A stretch of DNA of 64,000 nt, from positions 1-64,000 of the forward strand of contig JAKVJJ010000002.1 of NCBI GenBank assembly GCA_022487055.1, given 5' to 3'. The notes below the pieces were generated by a model. It saw nothing but the letters and a program-made list of their open reading frames with translations, ran no database searches and was not told the origin of the DNA. Shown here piece by piece: positions 9,103 through 18,444 of this stretch. Positions within the stretch are counted from its first letter, which is position 1. The number at the start of each line of letters is the position of its first letter. Source of the stretch: Oscillospiraceae bacterium. Lineage in GTDB: Bacteria > Bacillota > Clostridia > Oscillospirales > Acutalibacteraceae. The position numbers and the translations under genes were made by a program.

Positions 9103-9162
9103 AAATTTCTGAAATAAATTTCATATATTTTAATAATTTTCTTACAGAAGCGTTCCCAGCAG

Positions 9163-9191
9163 GCGTATTTTTAGAAATGCTGCAAATACTA
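9163..9191 (+). promoter_or_regulatory. Possible sigma-G-type promoter of spoVT
   Basis: GCGTA (9163-9167) and AATACTA (9185-9191), 17 bases apart, partly match the sigma-G pattern GHATR / CATACTA known from Bacillus, where spoVT is sigma-G controlled. Matches are incomplete. Confidence 0.35.
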
Positions 9192-9246
9192 TCCATTACC
9201 TGACAAAAAGTGCAAAGAATGATTTTTGATAAGGGGATGTTTGGTA

Positions 9247-9777
9247 TTGAAAGCAACTGGAATTGTAAGAAGAATTGACGATCTTGGACGAGTCGTCATA
9301 CCGAAGGAAATACGCCGTACGCTGCGAATCCGTGAAGGTGACGCGCTGGAAATTTTCACAGATAATCAGGGGGGAGTTATTTTTAAGAAATACTCTCCTG
9401 TTGGGGAAATGGCTCTGTTTACATCGCAGATGGCAGAGTCCCTGAGTACTGCCTCCGGTGTGCCGGTGCTGGTCTGTGACCGGGACCATGTTGTGGCGGC
9501 GGCAGGTGTTTCCAAGCGGGAATATTTGGAACGTCGGGTAAGTCAGGAGCTGGAGGAATGCATTGCTTCCCGCCAGCCATATATGCAGAATGCAGGCAGA
9601 GAACTGCATCCGGTTGAGGGGGTGGACTGCACAGCAGTGATTGTTTATCCTATTCTGGCCCAGAGTGAGGTGACAGGCGCGGTGGTTTTGTTGACGACTG
9701 ACGGCGGGTGCCCACAGGGAAGCGATAAGCTGGCAGAGGTGGCCGCGAGTTTTCTGGCAAAACAGCTTGAGGACTGA
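9247..9777 (+). CDS. spoVT: Stage V sporulation protein T
   Basis: A forespore transcription regulator. The N-terminal AbrB-type swapped-hairpin DNA-binding domain is visible as KATGIVRRIDDLGRVVIPKE and RRTLRIREGDALEIF (about 2-45). A GAF-like C-terminal domain (about 55-176) follows. The start is most likely the TTG at 9247, giving the family N-terminus M-K-A-T-G with AAGGGG about ten bases upstream; TTG codons at 9226 and 9241 are in frame but badly placed. Its presence is good evidence for an endospore former. Confidence 0.94.
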   Translation: MKATGIVRRIDDLGRVVIPKEIRRTLRIREGDALEIFTDNQGGVIFKKYSPVGEMALFTSQMAESLSTASGVPVLVCDRDHVVAAAGVSKREYLERRVSQELEECIASRQPYMQNAGRELHPVEGVDCTAVIVYPILAQSEVTGAVVLLTTDGGCPQGSDKLAEVAASFLAKQLED

Positions 9778-9810
9778 AATGCCTTCACAGCGGCTTTTTT
9801 GCGAAATGCC

Positions 9811-9839
9811 TTGCATTTGCTTTCCATATGTGTTAAAAT
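9811..9839 (+). promoter_or_regulatory. Promoter of the rimP-nusA-infB operon
   Basis: TTGCAT (9811-9816), 17-base spacer, TAAAAT (9834-9839), with an extended -10 TG at 9831-9832. Confidence 0.8.
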
Positions 9840-9864
9840 TACAAAAGAATAGATTAGTATGATG

Positions 9865-9888
9865 AAAGAGTGGGGCAACCCACTCTTT
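9865..9888 (+). promoter_or_regulatory. GCAA-tetraloop hairpin in the rimP-nusA leader
   Basis: A perfect 10-bp stem AAAGAGTGGG / CCCACTCTTT closed by a GCAA loop, in the 5' leader 33 bases before rimP and followed by TTGTTTG. It could be an attenuator or protein-binding site; NusA is known to regulate its own operon in other bacteria. Confidence 0.6.
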
Positions 9889-9920
9889 TGTTTGCATTAT
9901 ATACTTTATGAGGTGAAGCA

Positions 9921-10421
9921 ATGGCGGCAAAAAAGAAGGGGAAAAATACTGTGGATGCCGTGCGGGAAATCGCACAGCCTCTGGCGGAGCAGCTGGGCCT
10001 GTCCCTGTGGGATGTCCGTTTTGTGAAAGAAGGCGCGGACTGGTTCCTGCGCATCTATATCGACAAGGAAGGCGGCGTATCCATTGATGACTGTGTGGAT
10101 ATGACGCACGCAGTAAATACGCCGCTGGATGAACAGGATGTGGTGCCGGGCACCTATACGCTGGAAGTCAGTTCTCCCGGTATTAACCGGCAGCTCACCC
10201 GGCCGGAACATTTTGCCGCCATGATGGGCAAGCAGGTGTGGGTGCGGTTTATCCGTCCCTTTGCAGACGGCAGCAGGGAAGCAGTCGGCACCCTCTGCGC
10301 TTTTGAGGAGAATACGGCATCTCTGCAGAATCCGGAGGGGGAAATCATGCGTGTCCCCCTTTCCGACACCGCATGGGTGAAGATGTATGATGATAACGAC
10401 TTGGGAGGAAACGAAGAATGA
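9921..10421 (+). CDS. rimP: Ribosome maturation factor RimP
   Basis: A 166-residue protein needed for assembly of the 30S subunit. The conserved DUF150 elements are visible as GLSLWDVRFVKEGADWFLRIYID, the segment DDC in the middle, and YTLEVSSPGINRQLTRPEHF. The start is set by TGAGGTG. It is the first gene of the conserved rimP-nusA-rnpM-L7Ae-infB order and overlaps nusA by four bases. Confidence 0.95.
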   Translation: MAAKKKGKNTVDAVREIAQPLAEQLGLSLWDVRFVKEGADWFLRIYIDKEGGVSIDDCVDMTHAVNTPLDEQDVVPGTYTLEVSSPGINRQLTRPEHFAAMMGKQVWVRFIRPFADGSREAVGTLCAFEENTASLQNPEGEIMRVPLSDTAWVKMYDDNDLGGNEE

Positions 10422-11527
10422 GCGAGGAAGACATCAGCATCATTGATGCCCTGGACCAACTGGAAAAAGAGCGCGGTATCCCGAAGGATTATATGATAGA
10501 CCAGATTTGCAAAGCGATTACCACCGCTTGCAAAAACAGTTACGGCAATGATGAAGCATCCGTGCATTTGAATCCGGATAAAAATGAGTTTGAAGTGTTC
10601 CTGCGCAAGCAAGTCGTTGACGATGTCTTGGACCCAAACTGTGAAATTCTGTTGGAAAAAGCACGCAATATTGACCCGACTTGTGTGGTGGGCGATTCCG
10701 TAAGCGTGCAGCTCCATACCCGCGAGTTTGGGCGCATTGCTGCTCATCAGGCGCGGGGTGTCATCCGCCAGGGCATTCGTGCGGGGGAGCGCGGCCTGAT
10801 GATGAAGGAATTTGAAACGAAACAGCAAGAGTTGGTCAGCGCAATGGTCGAGCGGATAGACCCGCGCTCCGGTGCTGCCACGCTGAAAATCGGCAAGAGC
10901 GAGGCCATTCTGCCGCGCAATGAAATGGTGGGCGATGAAACCTTCCATGAAGGCGACCATATTAAAGTTTATGTGGTGGATGTGCATGACAGCGACAAAG
11001 GCCCGCACGCCATTATCAGCCGCACACATCCGGATTTAGTGAAGCGCCTGTTTGAAACGGAAGTGCCGGAAATTTACGAGGGCACCGTTGAAATCAAGGC
11101 AGTTTCCCGTGAAGCCGGTTCCCGCACAAAACTTGCGGTGCTTTCCCATGACCCGGCGGTGGACGCTGTGGGCGCCTGCATTGGTTCCCGCGGTAGTCGT
11201 GTCGGTACCATTGTGGATGAACTGGGCGGAGAGAAAATCGATATTGTGGAATACAGCGATGACCCGCAGAAGTTTATTGCCAGTGCGCTGTCCCCGGCCA
11301 ATGTCGTTTCAGTTGGCCTTGCGGAGGATGGTTCTCATTCCTGCCGTGTCACCGTGCCGGACAGCCAGCTTTCTTTGGCAATCGGAAACAAGGGACAGAA
11401 TGCTCGGTTGGCGGCGAAACTGACCGGCTGGAAGATCGATATTAAGCCGGAGAGCGGCTTTTATGGCGAAGGCGCCACAGGGGAAAGGGAGAATGCCCCG
11501 GAAGAAAAAACTCTCGCTGAAGAATAA
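10418..11527 (+). CDS. nusA: Transcription termination/antitermination factor NusA
   Basis: Binds RNA polymerase and nascent RNA to control pausing, termination and rRNA antitermination. The 369-residue protein has the N-terminal RNAP-binding domain (about 1-130), the S1 domain (about 135-200), KH1 with CIGSRGSRV and KH2 with [22 protein letters not shown]. It ends soon after KH2 with an acidic tail, the short form usual in Firmicutes, without the acidic repeats of enterobacterial NusA. It overlaps rimP by the ATGA junction. Confidence 0.97.
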   Translation: MSEEDISIIDALDQLEKERGIPKDYMIDQICKAITTACKNSYGNDEASVHLNPDKNEFEVFLRKQVVDDVLDPNCEILLEKARNIDPTCVVGDSVSVQLHTREFGRIAAHQARGVIRQGIRAGERGLMMKEFETKQQELVSAMVERIDPRSGAATLKIGKSEAILPRNEMVGDETFHEGDHIKVYVVDVHDSDKGPHAIISRTHPDLVKRLFETEVPEIYEGTVEIKAVSREAGSRTKLAVLSHDPAVDAVGACIGSRGSRVGTIVDELGGEKIDIVEYSDDPQKFIASALSPANVVSVGLAEDGSHSCRVTVPDSQLSLAIGNKGQNARLAAKLTGWKIDIKPESGFYGEGATGERENAPEEKTLAEE

Positions 11528-11587
11528 ACCACGCCTGATGCTTCTCCTGCAGCATATGGGGACATTCGTCAGATAACATAAAACCGG

Positions 11588-11607
11588 GAAGCCCGCACCA
11601 GGGCTTC
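11588..11607 (+). promoter_or_regulatory. Hairpin between nusA and rnpM
   Basis: A 7-bp stem GAAGCCC / GGGCTTC with loop GCACCA in the 99-base nusA-rnpM gap. There is no T tract, so it is not an obvious terminator; it may be a processing or stability element. Confidence 0.45.
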
Positions 11608-11626
11608 TCCCACAGGAGGCCTGTAA

Positions 11627-11899
11627 GTGCACCAGAAGAAAGTTCCGCTGCGGATGTGTACCGGCTGCGGTGAAATGAAACCAAAAAAAGAACTAGTCCG
11701 TGTGGTCCGCTCACCGGAGGGTGAGATTTCACTGGATATGACCGGCCGAAAACCCGGGCGGGGTGCTTATGTCTGCCGCAGCATAGAGTGTCTGCGCCAA
11801 GCAAGAAAGGCCCGCCGCTTTGAAAAGGCTTTTTCCTGCCAAATCCCGGAGGAAGTTTACGACCGTATGGAAAAGGAGATGGAACAGGATGCCAAATGA
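11627..11899 (+). CDS. rnpM: RNase P modulator RnpM (YlxR)
   Basis: A 90-residue basic protein with the YlxR signature RMCTGCGEMKPKKELVRVVRSP and GRKPGRGAYVCRS. The two cysteine-bearing motifs bracket an RNA-binding fold. YlxR has been described as RnpM, a modulator of RNase P, in Bacillus; older work calls it a nucleoid-associated regulator. The start is GTG 11627 with AGGAGG seven bases upstream. It overlaps the next gene by 11 bases. Confidence 0.92.
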   Translation: MHQKKVPLRMCTGCGEMKPKKELVRVVRSPEGEISLDMTGRKPGRGAYVCRSIECLRQARKARRFEKAFSCQIPEEVYDRMEKEMEQDAK

Positions 11900-12197
11900 C
11901 AAACTGCTCTCTTTTCTGGGGCTTGCTCGCCGTGCCGGTAAGGTGCAGATGGGACATGACCCGGTCTTGGAGAGCCTTCGCAGCGGACACGCAAGGCTGG
12001 TGCTGCTGGCCAGTGATCTCTCTTCACATACCTCCGGTGGGCTGATTCGTACCGCAGAGGAGGAAGGTGTGCCTGTGCTGACACTGCCGTATACCTTGGA
12101 TGAAATGGGCGCAGCACTGGGCAAACGCACCGGCGCTGTTGCTGTGGAAGATGCCGGCTTCGCAAAGAAACTCAAGACGCTCTGTGCGGACACATGA
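11889..12197 (+). CDS. L7Ae/L30e-family RNA-binding protein (YlxQ-like)
   Basis: A 102-residue protein of the L7Ae/L30e/S12e/Gadd45 fold, recognised by [23 protein letters not shown] at the start and the alternating hydrophobic segments [10 protein letters not shown] and VPVLTLPYT. Family members bind kink-turn RNA. Its place between rnpM and infB is conserved in Firmicutes (ylxQ). The start at 11889 overlaps rnpM, with GGAG motifs just upstream. Confidence 0.85.
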   Translation: MPNDKLLSFLGLARRAGKVQMGHDPVLESLRSGHARLVLLASDLSSHTSGGLIRTAEEEGVPVLTLPYTLDEMGAALGKRTGAVAVEDAGFAKKLKTLCADT

Positions 12198-12213
12198 GGA
12201 GGAATGTTCTAAT

Positions 12214-14637
12214 ATGATGATTAAATACCGTGTACATGAAGTTGCAAAGGATCTCAATGTACCAAACAAGGACGTCATTGACGTTCTTGAAAAATATACT
12301 GGTGAAACTAAGAAGCATATGACCGCTCTGACCGAGAATGAGCTGGACATTGTGTTTGAGTCTTTTACACAGAAAAATACAGCAAAAGACTTGAATGCCT
12401 ATTACGCACAGCGGGAGGAAAAAGCAGTGACTGTCAGCACCGAGGACTCTACGGAAGAGGTCCCATTGAAAGAAGCCGCTGCCAAAAAAACAGAGCAGCC
12501 TGTAGCAGCAAAGAAGCCGATGCAGAAGCATCCGCAGAACAACCGTCCGCAGCAGAAAAATAATAACCACACAGTGGCAAGGCCTGCTCAGCAGCGCAAA
12601 GAGCCGCAGGATGCAAAGGTAATTGGTCATATTGAAGTGACCAGCACTGACAACGGCGGACGTCGCTCCCATGAGCGTATTGTGGATACCCGTTCCCATG
12701 ATGTGGAACTGGATAAATATAATGAGAAATATGATAGACTTGCCAATGAAAAAATCAAGACGGATAATGTTATCCATAAGCAGAAACTGACGCAGAAAAG
12801 CACCCAGTACCGCGGCCGCCGCCGCCCGAAGCGTGAAACGGAATCGGAGCGCCTGCGCCGTATTGCCGCCGAGCGTAAGGCAAAGCCAATTACTGTGCAG
12901 ATTCCGGAATCCATCACGGTGGGTGAGCTGGCAACCCGTTTGAAAGCGACCGCTGCCGAAGTCATTAAAAAACTGATGGCGAACGGCGCGTTTGCTTCCA
13001 TTAACGATGAAATCGATTTTGATACTGCTTCTCTGGTGGCGCTGGAATTCCATGCGAAAGTGGAAAAAGAAGTCGAAGTCACCATCGAAGAACAGATTAT
13101 TGATGACAGCGAGGATAAAGAAGAAGACCGGCAGCAGCGTGCACCGGTTGTGGTGGTCATGGGCCATGTTGACCACGGCAAGACCAGCCTGCTGGATGCC
13201 ATCCGTCACACCAATGTGACTGAAAGCGAAGCCGGCGGTATCACACAGCATATCGGTGCTTATCAGGTGGATCTGAACGGCCGCATGGTCACGTTCCTGG
13301 ATACACCGGGCCATGAGGCATTTACGACCATGCGTGCCCGTGGCGCCATGGCTACGGATATTGCGGTGCTGGTTGTGGCTGCGGATGATGGTGTAATGCC
13401 GCAGACCGTCGAGGCCATCCATCACGCAAAGGCGGCAAAAGTGAGCATTATTGTTGCCATTAACAAAATGGATAAGCCCGGCGCAAATCCGCAGCACGTT
13501 ATGGAAGAACTGACAAAGTATGAAGTCGTTCCGGAAGAATGGGGTGGCGACGTACCGTGCATCCGTGTTTCTGCAAAGGAAAAGACAGGCATTAAAGAAT
13601 TGCTGGAAATGATTTTGCTTGTAGCAGACATGAAGGAACTGAAAGCAAATCCGAACCGCGCAGCAAAAGGTGTGGTCATTGAGGCACGTCTGGACAAAGG
13701 CCGCGGCCCGATTGCGACAATGCTGGTGCAGAATGGTACTCTGCATACCGGTGATATTGTGGTGGCAGGCACCAGTGTCGGCCGTGTGCGTGCTATGGCG
13801 AATGCAAACGGAAAGGAAATTTCCAGTGCGGAGCCAAGTGTTCCTGTGGAGATTACAGGATTGGACAGTGTGCCAACCGGCGGCGATACCTTCAATGCTG
13901 TTTCAGATGAGAAACTGGCACGGCAGTTGGTTGAGCAGCGCCGCACAGCGGAAAAAGAAGAAAAGTTCAATTCCCGCACAAAAGTTACACTGGATAACCT
14001 GTTTGAGCAGATGCAGATTGGCGATATGAAAGAACTGCAGATTATTGTCAAGGCAGATGTGCAGGGCTCTGTGGAGGCAGTTACACAGTCACTGGAGAAA
14101 CTCTCCAATGAAGAAGTGCGTGTCAATGTCATTCACGGCGGCGTTGGTGCCATCAGCGAAAGCGATGTAATGCTGGCGGCGGCAAGCAATGCGATTATCG
14201 TTGGCTTTAATGTACGTCCGGATCCGGTGGCAGAGGAGAATGCAAAGCGTGATGGCGTGGATATGCGCTTATATCGTGTGATTTATGACTGCATTCAAGA
14301 AATTGAGTCTGCTATGAAAGGTATGTTGGCGCCGAAGTACCGTGAAGTACAGCTTGGCCGTCTGGATTGCCGTGAAACTTACAAAATCAGCAGTGTCGGG
14401 TTGGTCATTGGTGCGCACGTTATTTCCGGCAAAGTTACCCGCGGCTCCGATGTGCGTGTGGTGCGTGACGGCATTGTGGTGGCAGACGATAAGATTGCCT
14501 CTCTGCGCCGCTTTAAGGATGACGTGAAAGAAGTGCAGGAAGGCTTTGACTGTGGTATCTGCCTCGAAAAGTTCGGCGACATTAAAATCGGCGATATTCT
14601 CGAAAGTTACATGATGGAAGCCTATCAGCCAGACTGA
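12214..14637 (+). CDS. infB: Translation initiation factor IF-2
   Basis: A GTPase that places initiator tRNA on the 30S subunit and promotes subunit joining. The 807-residue protein has an IF2_N segment ([20 protein letters not shown]) and a charged Gln/Lys-rich linker. A second IF2_N domain (around [18 protein letters not shown]) and the G domain follow: GHVDHGKTS near residue 316, [13 protein letters not shown] near 417, SAKEKTG. The beta-barrel and C-terminal domains complete it. ATG 12214 follows GAGGAGG; ATG 12217 is an equal alternative. It closes the first half of the operon. Confidence 0.98.
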   Translation: MMIKYRVHEVAKDLNVPNKDVIDVLEKYTGETKKHMTALTENELDIVFESFTQKNTAKDLNAYYAQREEKAVTVSTEDSTEEVPLKEAAAKKTEQPVAAKKPMQKHPQNNRPQQKNNNHTVARPAQQRKEPQDAKVIGHIEVTSTDNGGRRSHERIVDTRSHDVELDKYNEKYDRLANEKIKTDNVIHKQKLTQKSTQYRGRRRPKRETESERLRRIAAERKAKPITVQIPESITVGELATRLKATAAEVIKKLMANGAFASINDEIDFDTASLVALEFHAKVEKEVEVTIEEQIIDDSEDKEEDRQQRAPVVVVMGHVDHGKTSLLDAIRHTNVTESEAGGITQHIGAYQVDLNGRMVTFLDTPGHEAFTTMRARGAMATDIAVLVVAADDGVMPQTVEAIHHAKAAKVSIIVAINKMDKPGANPQHVMEELTKYEVVPEEWGGDVPCIRVSAKEKTGIKELLEMILLVADMKELKANPNRAAKGVVIEARLDKGRGPIATMLVQNGTLHTGDIVVAGTSVGRVRAMANANGKEISSAEPSVPVEITGLDSVPTGGDTFNAVSDEKLARQLVEQRRTAEKEEKFNSRTKVTLDNLFEQMQIGDMKELQIIVKADVQGSVEAVTQSLEKLSNEEVRVNVIHGGVGAISESDVMLAAASNAIIVGFNVRPDPVAEENAKRDGVDMRLYRVIYDCIQEIESAMKGMLAPKYREVQLGRLDCRETYKISSVGLVIGAHVISGKVTRGSDVRVVRDGIVVADDKIASLRRFKDDVKEVQEGFDCGICLEKFGDIKIGDILESYMMEAYQPD

Positions 14638-14652
14638 CCAAGCTAAGCTTGG
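14638..14652 (+). repeat. Perfect palindrome after infB stop
   Basis: CCAAGCT-A-AGCTTGG starts at the base after the infB stop codon. A second stem, TTTCAGC / GCTGAAA, lies at about 14686-14710. Both are in the 216-base infB-rbfA gap and have no T tract. Confidence 0.6.
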
Positions 14653-14803
14653 ATGTAATCCACGAGCCCTTGTGTTTTGCAAGAGTTTCAGCGAAGGACT
14701 CACGGCTGAAAGCAGGTATCAACCAAATGTGCTTTGCAGACAATCCGAAATTTTTATCCATGGTATTTATGTAGGCTTTGTAAGTAAAATATAAGTGAAG
14801 ACT

Positions 14804-14837
14804 AAAAATGCAGGGTGCAGTGCGCTCTGCATTTTTA
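14804..14837 (+). terminator. Terminator between infB and rbfA
   Basis: A 10-bp perfect stem AAAAATGCAG / CTGCATTTTT ending in a T run (14804-14836), only 17 bases before the rbfA start. Because it follows infB and precedes rbfA, it may partly separate the two halves of the operon or act as a leader attenuator. Confidence 0.8.
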
Positions 14838-14853
14838 GACAGGAGGGTTTTCT

Positions 14854-15222
14854 ATGCCAAGTCATAAGCTGGACCGCACAACAGAGGACATTCGGCGGGA
14901 ACTGACCGCGATTTTTCGGGAACTGAAAGACCCGCGCGTGACAGGTACCCTGCTGAGTATCGTGCGGGTGGAGGTCAGCCGTGACCTTTCTTACTGCACC
15001 GTCTATGTCAGCGATATGGAGGGCATGGACCGGGCCAAACGCGCGGTGGAGGGACTGAAATCCGCCGCCGGATATATTCGCAGGGAACTGGGGCAGCGGC
15101 TTCCCCTGCGCCATGTGCCAGCGCTTATTTTTAAGGCAACGGATTCCATTGAATACAGCGCCAACATTAACCGGATCCTGCAAGACCTAAAGGAGGAAAA
15201 CCATGGAAGTAAGCCTGAGTGA
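14854..15222 (+). CDS. rbfA: Ribosome-binding factor A
   Basis: A 122-residue KH-type factor for late 30S maturation and cold adaptation. Typical segments are RTTEDIRRELTAIFRELKDPRV near the N-terminus, VEVSRDLSYCTVYVS in the middle and RHVPALIFKATDSIEYSANI near the end. The start follows AGGAGGG. It overlaps nrnA by 20 bases, so the two are translationally coupled. Confidence 0.95.
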   Translation: MPSHKLDRTTEDIRRELTAIFRELKDPRVTGTLLSIVRVEVSRDLSYCTVYVSDMEGMDRAKRAVEGLKSAAGYIRRELGQRLPLRHVPALIFKATDSIEYSANINRILQDLKEENHGSKPE

Positions 15223-16156
15223 GGCTGCACAGTGGCTGAAGCAGCAGGAAGATATTGCTATCCTGTGCCACCAGTCACCCGATGGGGACACCTTTGGCAG
15301 TGGAAGCGCCCTGTGCCGTGCTTTGCGGCGGATGGGCAAGCGGGCACAGGTGCTGTGCAGTGATTCAGTCGGCAAACGCTTTCAGTTCTTATTTGAAGGA
15401 CTGGAGGAACAGCAGTTTACGCCTAGGGCCGTTGTGTCGGTTGATGTGGCGGATGAACAGCTCCTTGGCACGCTGCAGCCCATCTATGGCGGAAAAATTC
15501 AGCTCTGCATTGACCACCACCCCAGCAATACGCATTATGCACAGCGGTGGTATGTCAATCCGCAGGCAAGCGCAGTGTGTGAAATCCTGTGTGAACTGAT
15601 TCCAATGCTCGGGGTGGAGCTTGACAAAACGATTGCATCCGAACTTTATACCGGCATTGCCACGGATACCGGGTGCTTTCAGTATATCAATGTCACCCCT
15701 CATACACACCGGGTAGCGGCCGACCTGCTGGAAAAGGGGGTACCGGCGCCGACGATCAATCATGCGATGTTCTCCACCAAAAGCCGTGAGCGTCTGCAGC
15801 TTGAGCGAGACGCACTGAATACTGTCGAGTTTTACAGAAACGGTGACATTGCGGTTATTTCTGTTACACGAAAAATGGTGAAGGAAACCGGCGCGACTGA
15901 TGATGACACAGACGGCATTGCGTCGATTCCGCGTTCTATTGAAGGGGTAAAAATCGGGGCAACAATTAAAGAAAAATCTGATGACCTTGTTAAGGTTTCA
16001 CTGCGTGCGCCTCAGCCGTACAATGCCTCTGAAATCTGTGCAAAGTTTGGTGGCGGCGGACATCCCGGAGCGGCAGGATGCGCCATTCACTGTGGCCTTG
16101 CAGAAGCGAAAAAGCAGCTGGTTGCGGCTATCAGCGGCTATCTGGACACTCTATGA
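15203..16156 (+). CDS. nrnA: DHH-family nanoRNase / pAp phosphatase NrnA
   Basis: Degrades short RNA oligonucleotides and dephosphorylates 3',5'-adenosine bisphosphate. The 317-residue protein has the DHH domain motifs HQSPDGDTFGSG (about 27-38), VSVDVAD and IDHHPSN, and the DHHA1 domain with FGGGGHPGAAGC near residue 287. All metal-binding residues of the family appear present. AGGAGG precedes the ATG inside the end of rbfA. The last bases overlap truB (ATGA). Confidence 0.94.
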   Translation: MEVSLSEAAQWLKQQEDIAILCHQSPDGDTFGSGSALCRALRRMGKRAQVLCSDSVGKRFQFLFEGLEEQQFTPRAVVSVDVADEQLLGTLQPIYGGKIQLCIDHHPSNTHYAQRWYVNPQASAVCEILCELIPMLGVELDKTIASELYTGIATDTGCFQYINVTPHTHRVAADLLEKGVPAPTINHAMFSTKSRERLQLERDALNTVEFYRNGDIAVISVTRKMVKETGATDDDTDGIASIPRSIEGVKIGATIKEKSDDLVKVSLRAPQPYNASEICAKFGGGGHPGAAGCAIHCGLAEAKKQLVAAISGYLDTL

Positions 16157-17058
16157 CGGGTGTATTGGTATTGGACAAGCCCGCCGGATTCACTTCCTTT
16201 GACGCGGTGGCAGTGCTGCGCCGCCTGACCGGAGAACGGAAAATCGGGCATACCGGCACGCTGGACCCGATGGCAACAGGGGTTCTGCCAATGCTGCTGG
16301 GAAAAGCCACGCGGGCTCTGCCGTTTCTTGCGGACAGACACAAAACCTATGAGGCTGGTTTTGCTTTCGGTACGGCGACAGACACACTGGACTGCACCGG
16401 AAAAATTCTGATGCAGGATGCTGTGCCTGTCACACGGGAAAAACTCATGGCACTTCTGCCGCGGTTTACCGGGGAGGTAAGTCAGGTGCCGCCTATGTAC
16501 AGTGCGCTGCGGAAAGATGGCGTGCGGCTGTATGACCTTGCGCGGCAGGGGAAGACAGTGGAGCGGCAGGCACGCACCGTCCAGATTGATTCCCTGGAAC
16601 TGCTGGGATATGATGAACAGAAGCGAACGGGGCAGCTGCGGCTCACCTGTTCCGGCGGCACTTATGTGCGAACCCTCTGCGATGACCTCGGCCGCGCGGC
16701 AGGTTCCTGCGGAATAATGACTTCTCTGCGGCGGACAGCGGCGGCAGGCTTTACGCTTTCTGACGCGATTGCCTTAGAAGACGCGCGTCAAATGGAGCGG
16801 AAAACCCTGTTGAAACATGTGCTGCCGGTCGAATACCTGTTTCAGGATTTGCCGGAAATCGTGGTTACTCTGCCGCAGGCAAAACGTTTCAGCAACGGCG
16901 GCGGACTGGCACTGGAGCGGCTGCATCCGATAGAACATATGACTGGAAATTGCCGGGTGAAAACTCCGCAGGGACGTTTTATCGGGCTGGGGGCACTCAA
17001 TTCCGAAAAAGGCGAGCTGGAAGTGGCACGCCTTTTTGCACAGGAGGACGGAACATAG
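16153..17058 (+). CDS. truB: tRNA pseudouridine(55) synthase
   Basis: Makes the universal pseudouridine at position 55 of the tRNA T-loop. The 301-residue protein shows LVLDKPAGFTSFDAV (5-19) and the catalytic motif GHTGTLDPMATGVLP with its nucleophilic Asp (around residue 41). SGGTYVRTLCDDLG and a C-terminal PUA-like extension follow. ATG 16153 overlaps the nrnA stop by four bases and gives the normal N-terminus. Confidence 0.97.
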   Translation: MTGVLVLDKPAGFTSFDAVAVLRRLTGERKIGHTGTLDPMATGVLPMLLGKATRALPFLADRHKTYEAGFAFGTATDTLDCTGKILMQDAVPVTREKLMALLPRFTGEVSQVPPMYSALRKDGVRLYDLARQGKTVERQARTVQIDSLELLGYDEQKRTGQLRLTCSGGTYVRTLCDDLGRAAGSCGIMTSLRRTAAAGFTLSDAIALEDARQMERKTLLKHVLPVEYLFQDLPEIVVTLPQAKRFSNGGGLALERLHPIEHMTGNCRVKTPQGRFIGLGALNSEKGELEVARLFAQEDGT

Positions 17059-17059
17059 A

Positions 17060-17971
17060 ATGAAAATCTATACAGAATTGACACCAAGTGCGGGCAGCAC
17101 AGCGGTGGCACTCGGCTCTTTTGACGGACTGCATCTGGGGCACCGTGCAGTCATTGCACAGGCCGTGGATGAGTCCGGGTTGATTCCCACTGTGCTGACG
17201 TTTACGCACAATCCACTGGAAGACCTCGGCGGCAGCACCGGCGGAGAACTGATGACACAGCAGCAGAAAACGGAAGTGCTGGAATCTTTCGGAGTAAAGC
17301 AGCTGTATTTGATTCAGTTTGCGAGTATCATGCACTTCAGCGCGGAACAATTTGTGACAGAAGTCCTCGAAAATGTCTGCCATGCGAAAAAAGTCTGCTG
17401 TGGTTTCAATTTCACCTTTGGGGACGGCGGCAGGGCAGACAGCAGTGATCTCAGCCGGCTGTGTGACGCATGCGGTATTCGCACAGCCGTGATGGATGCC
17501 GTGCTGCAGGGTGGAGAACCGATTAGCAGCACGCGTATTCGCACTTTGGTTGCACAAGGCAATATGGATGCAGCAAGGGAACTGCTCGGCAGACCGTACA
17601 GCCTGCTTGGCCCGGTCAGGCATGGGCAGAAATTAGGGCGGCGGCTGGGCACACCGACGCTCAATCAGGAAATCCCCAAAACGTTTGTGATGCCACGCTT
17701 TGGCGTTTATGTCAGCCGGGTGTCTTTGTCCGGCGGTGTTTACTGCGGTGTCACCAATGTCGGCGTGCGCCCGACAGTGGACGGGCACCATATCACTGCG
17801 GAAACGTGGCTGCCGGATTATGACGGGCCGGAATTTTACGGAGCCGATGTCCGTACAGAGCTGCTGCATTTCCTGCGCCCGGAGCAAAAGTTCGCCAGTG
17901 TGGAGGCGCTGGGCGAACAGATACGCTGTGACGGCGGAAAAGCAAAGGATTTCTGGCGCAAAGGGAAATAA
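17060..17971 (+). CDS. ribF: Bifunctional riboflavin kinase / FAD synthetase
   Basis: Converts riboflavin to FMN and then FAD. The 303-residue protein has the N-terminal adenylyltransferase domain with VALGSFDGLHLGHRAVI (about 16-32) and the ISSTRIR motif. The C-terminal flavokinase domain starts around residue 178 with HGQKLGRRLGTPTLN and contains YCGVTNVGVRPTV. The ATG lies one base after the truB stop, with AGGAGG about 12 bases upstream. It ends the rbfA-nrnA-truB-ribF run. Confidence 0.96.
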   Translation: MKIYTELTPSAGSTAVALGSFDGLHLGHRAVIAQAVDESGLIPTVLTFTHNPLEDLGGSTGGELMTQQQKTEVLESFGVKQLYLIQFASIMHFSAEQFVTEVLENVCHAKKVCCGFNFTFGDGGRADSSDLSRLCDACGIRTAVMDAVLQGGEPISSTRIRTLVAQGNMDAARELLGRPYSLLGPVRHGQKLGRRLGTPTLNQEIPKTFVMPRFGVYVSRVSLSGGVYCGVTNVGVRPTVDGHHITAETWLPDYDGPEFYGADVRTELLHFLRPEQKFASVEALGEQIRCDGGKAKDFWRKGK

Positions 17972-17975
17972 GAAA

Positions 17976-18004
17976 TTGCTTATCTGCTGCAAATGTGTTA
18001 TACT
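17976..18004 (+). promoter_or_regulatory. Promoter of rpsO
   Basis: TTGCTT (17976-17981), 17-base spacer, TATACT (17999-18004), with an extended -10 TG at 17996-17997. It starts four bases after the ribF stop and gives rpsO its own transcript. Confidence 0.82.
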
Positions 18005-18009
18005 AGCCA

Positions 18010-18109
18010 ATGTACCCGTTTCACGGAAAATGGCGACTGCCCGATAATCGGGATGCCACAAGACCTTTTTCTGTGTGCGTGGCAAATTTTAAAAAGGTGG
18101 TTCTTATCC
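18010..18109 (+). promoter_or_regulatory. 5' leader of rpsO
   Basis: About 100 untranslated bases with a hairpin core CCCGAT / ATCGGG near 18041-18054 and a T-rich run before the ribosome binding site. Autoregulatory S15 leaders are known in several phyla, but this one was not matched to a specific family. Confidence 0.4.
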
Positions 18110-18373
18110 ATGACAAAGACAGAAAAAACCGAAATTATGAAGCAGTATGCCCGCCATGAGGGCGACACCGGTTCTCCGGAAGTCCAGATTGCTGTTCTGA
18201 CAAAGCGTATCAATGACCTCACCGAGCATCTGCGCACACATAAGAAAGACCATCACAGCCGTCACGGCCTGCTCAAAATGGTTGGTACACGCCGCCGCCT
18301 GCTGAACTATCTGACAAAGGTTGACATCGAGCGTTACCGTTCCATCATTGCCAAGCTGAACATCCGTAAGTAA
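18110..18373 (+). CDS. rpsO: 30S ribosomal protein S15
   Basis: An 87-residue protein of standard S15 length, with the conserved [29 protein letters not shown] and RRRLLNYL segments. It binds the central domain of 16S rRNA early in 30S assembly. The start at 18110 follows AAAGGTGG. It is flanked by its own promoter and a strong terminator. Confidence 0.98.
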   Translation: MTKTEKTEIMKQYARHEGDTGSPEVQIAVLTKRINDLTEHLRTHKKDHHSRHGLLKMVGTRRRLLNYLTKVDIERYRSIIAKLNIRK

Positions 18374-18389
18374 TCACACAAAAAAATTT

Positions 18390-18434
18390 GCCGCCGCAGA
18401 GTGCATTTATGCATTGCTCTGCGGCGGCTTTTTC
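18390..18434. terminator. Bidirectional terminator between rpsO and the DUF378 gene
   Basis: A 12-bp stem GCCGCCGCAGAG / CTCTGCGGCGGC flanked by A7/T3 on one side and T5 on the other. It can end both the plus-strand rpsO transcript and the convergent DUF378 transcript. Confidence 0.92.
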
Positions 18435-18444
18435 TTGAAATTTG

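Noticed and set aside
12172-13746. Long open frame of over 500 codons on the minus strand across infB
   Set aside because: It is antisense to the clear IF-2 gene, has no ribosome binding site and a residue mix (Cys/His/Phe-rich) typical of shadow frames.
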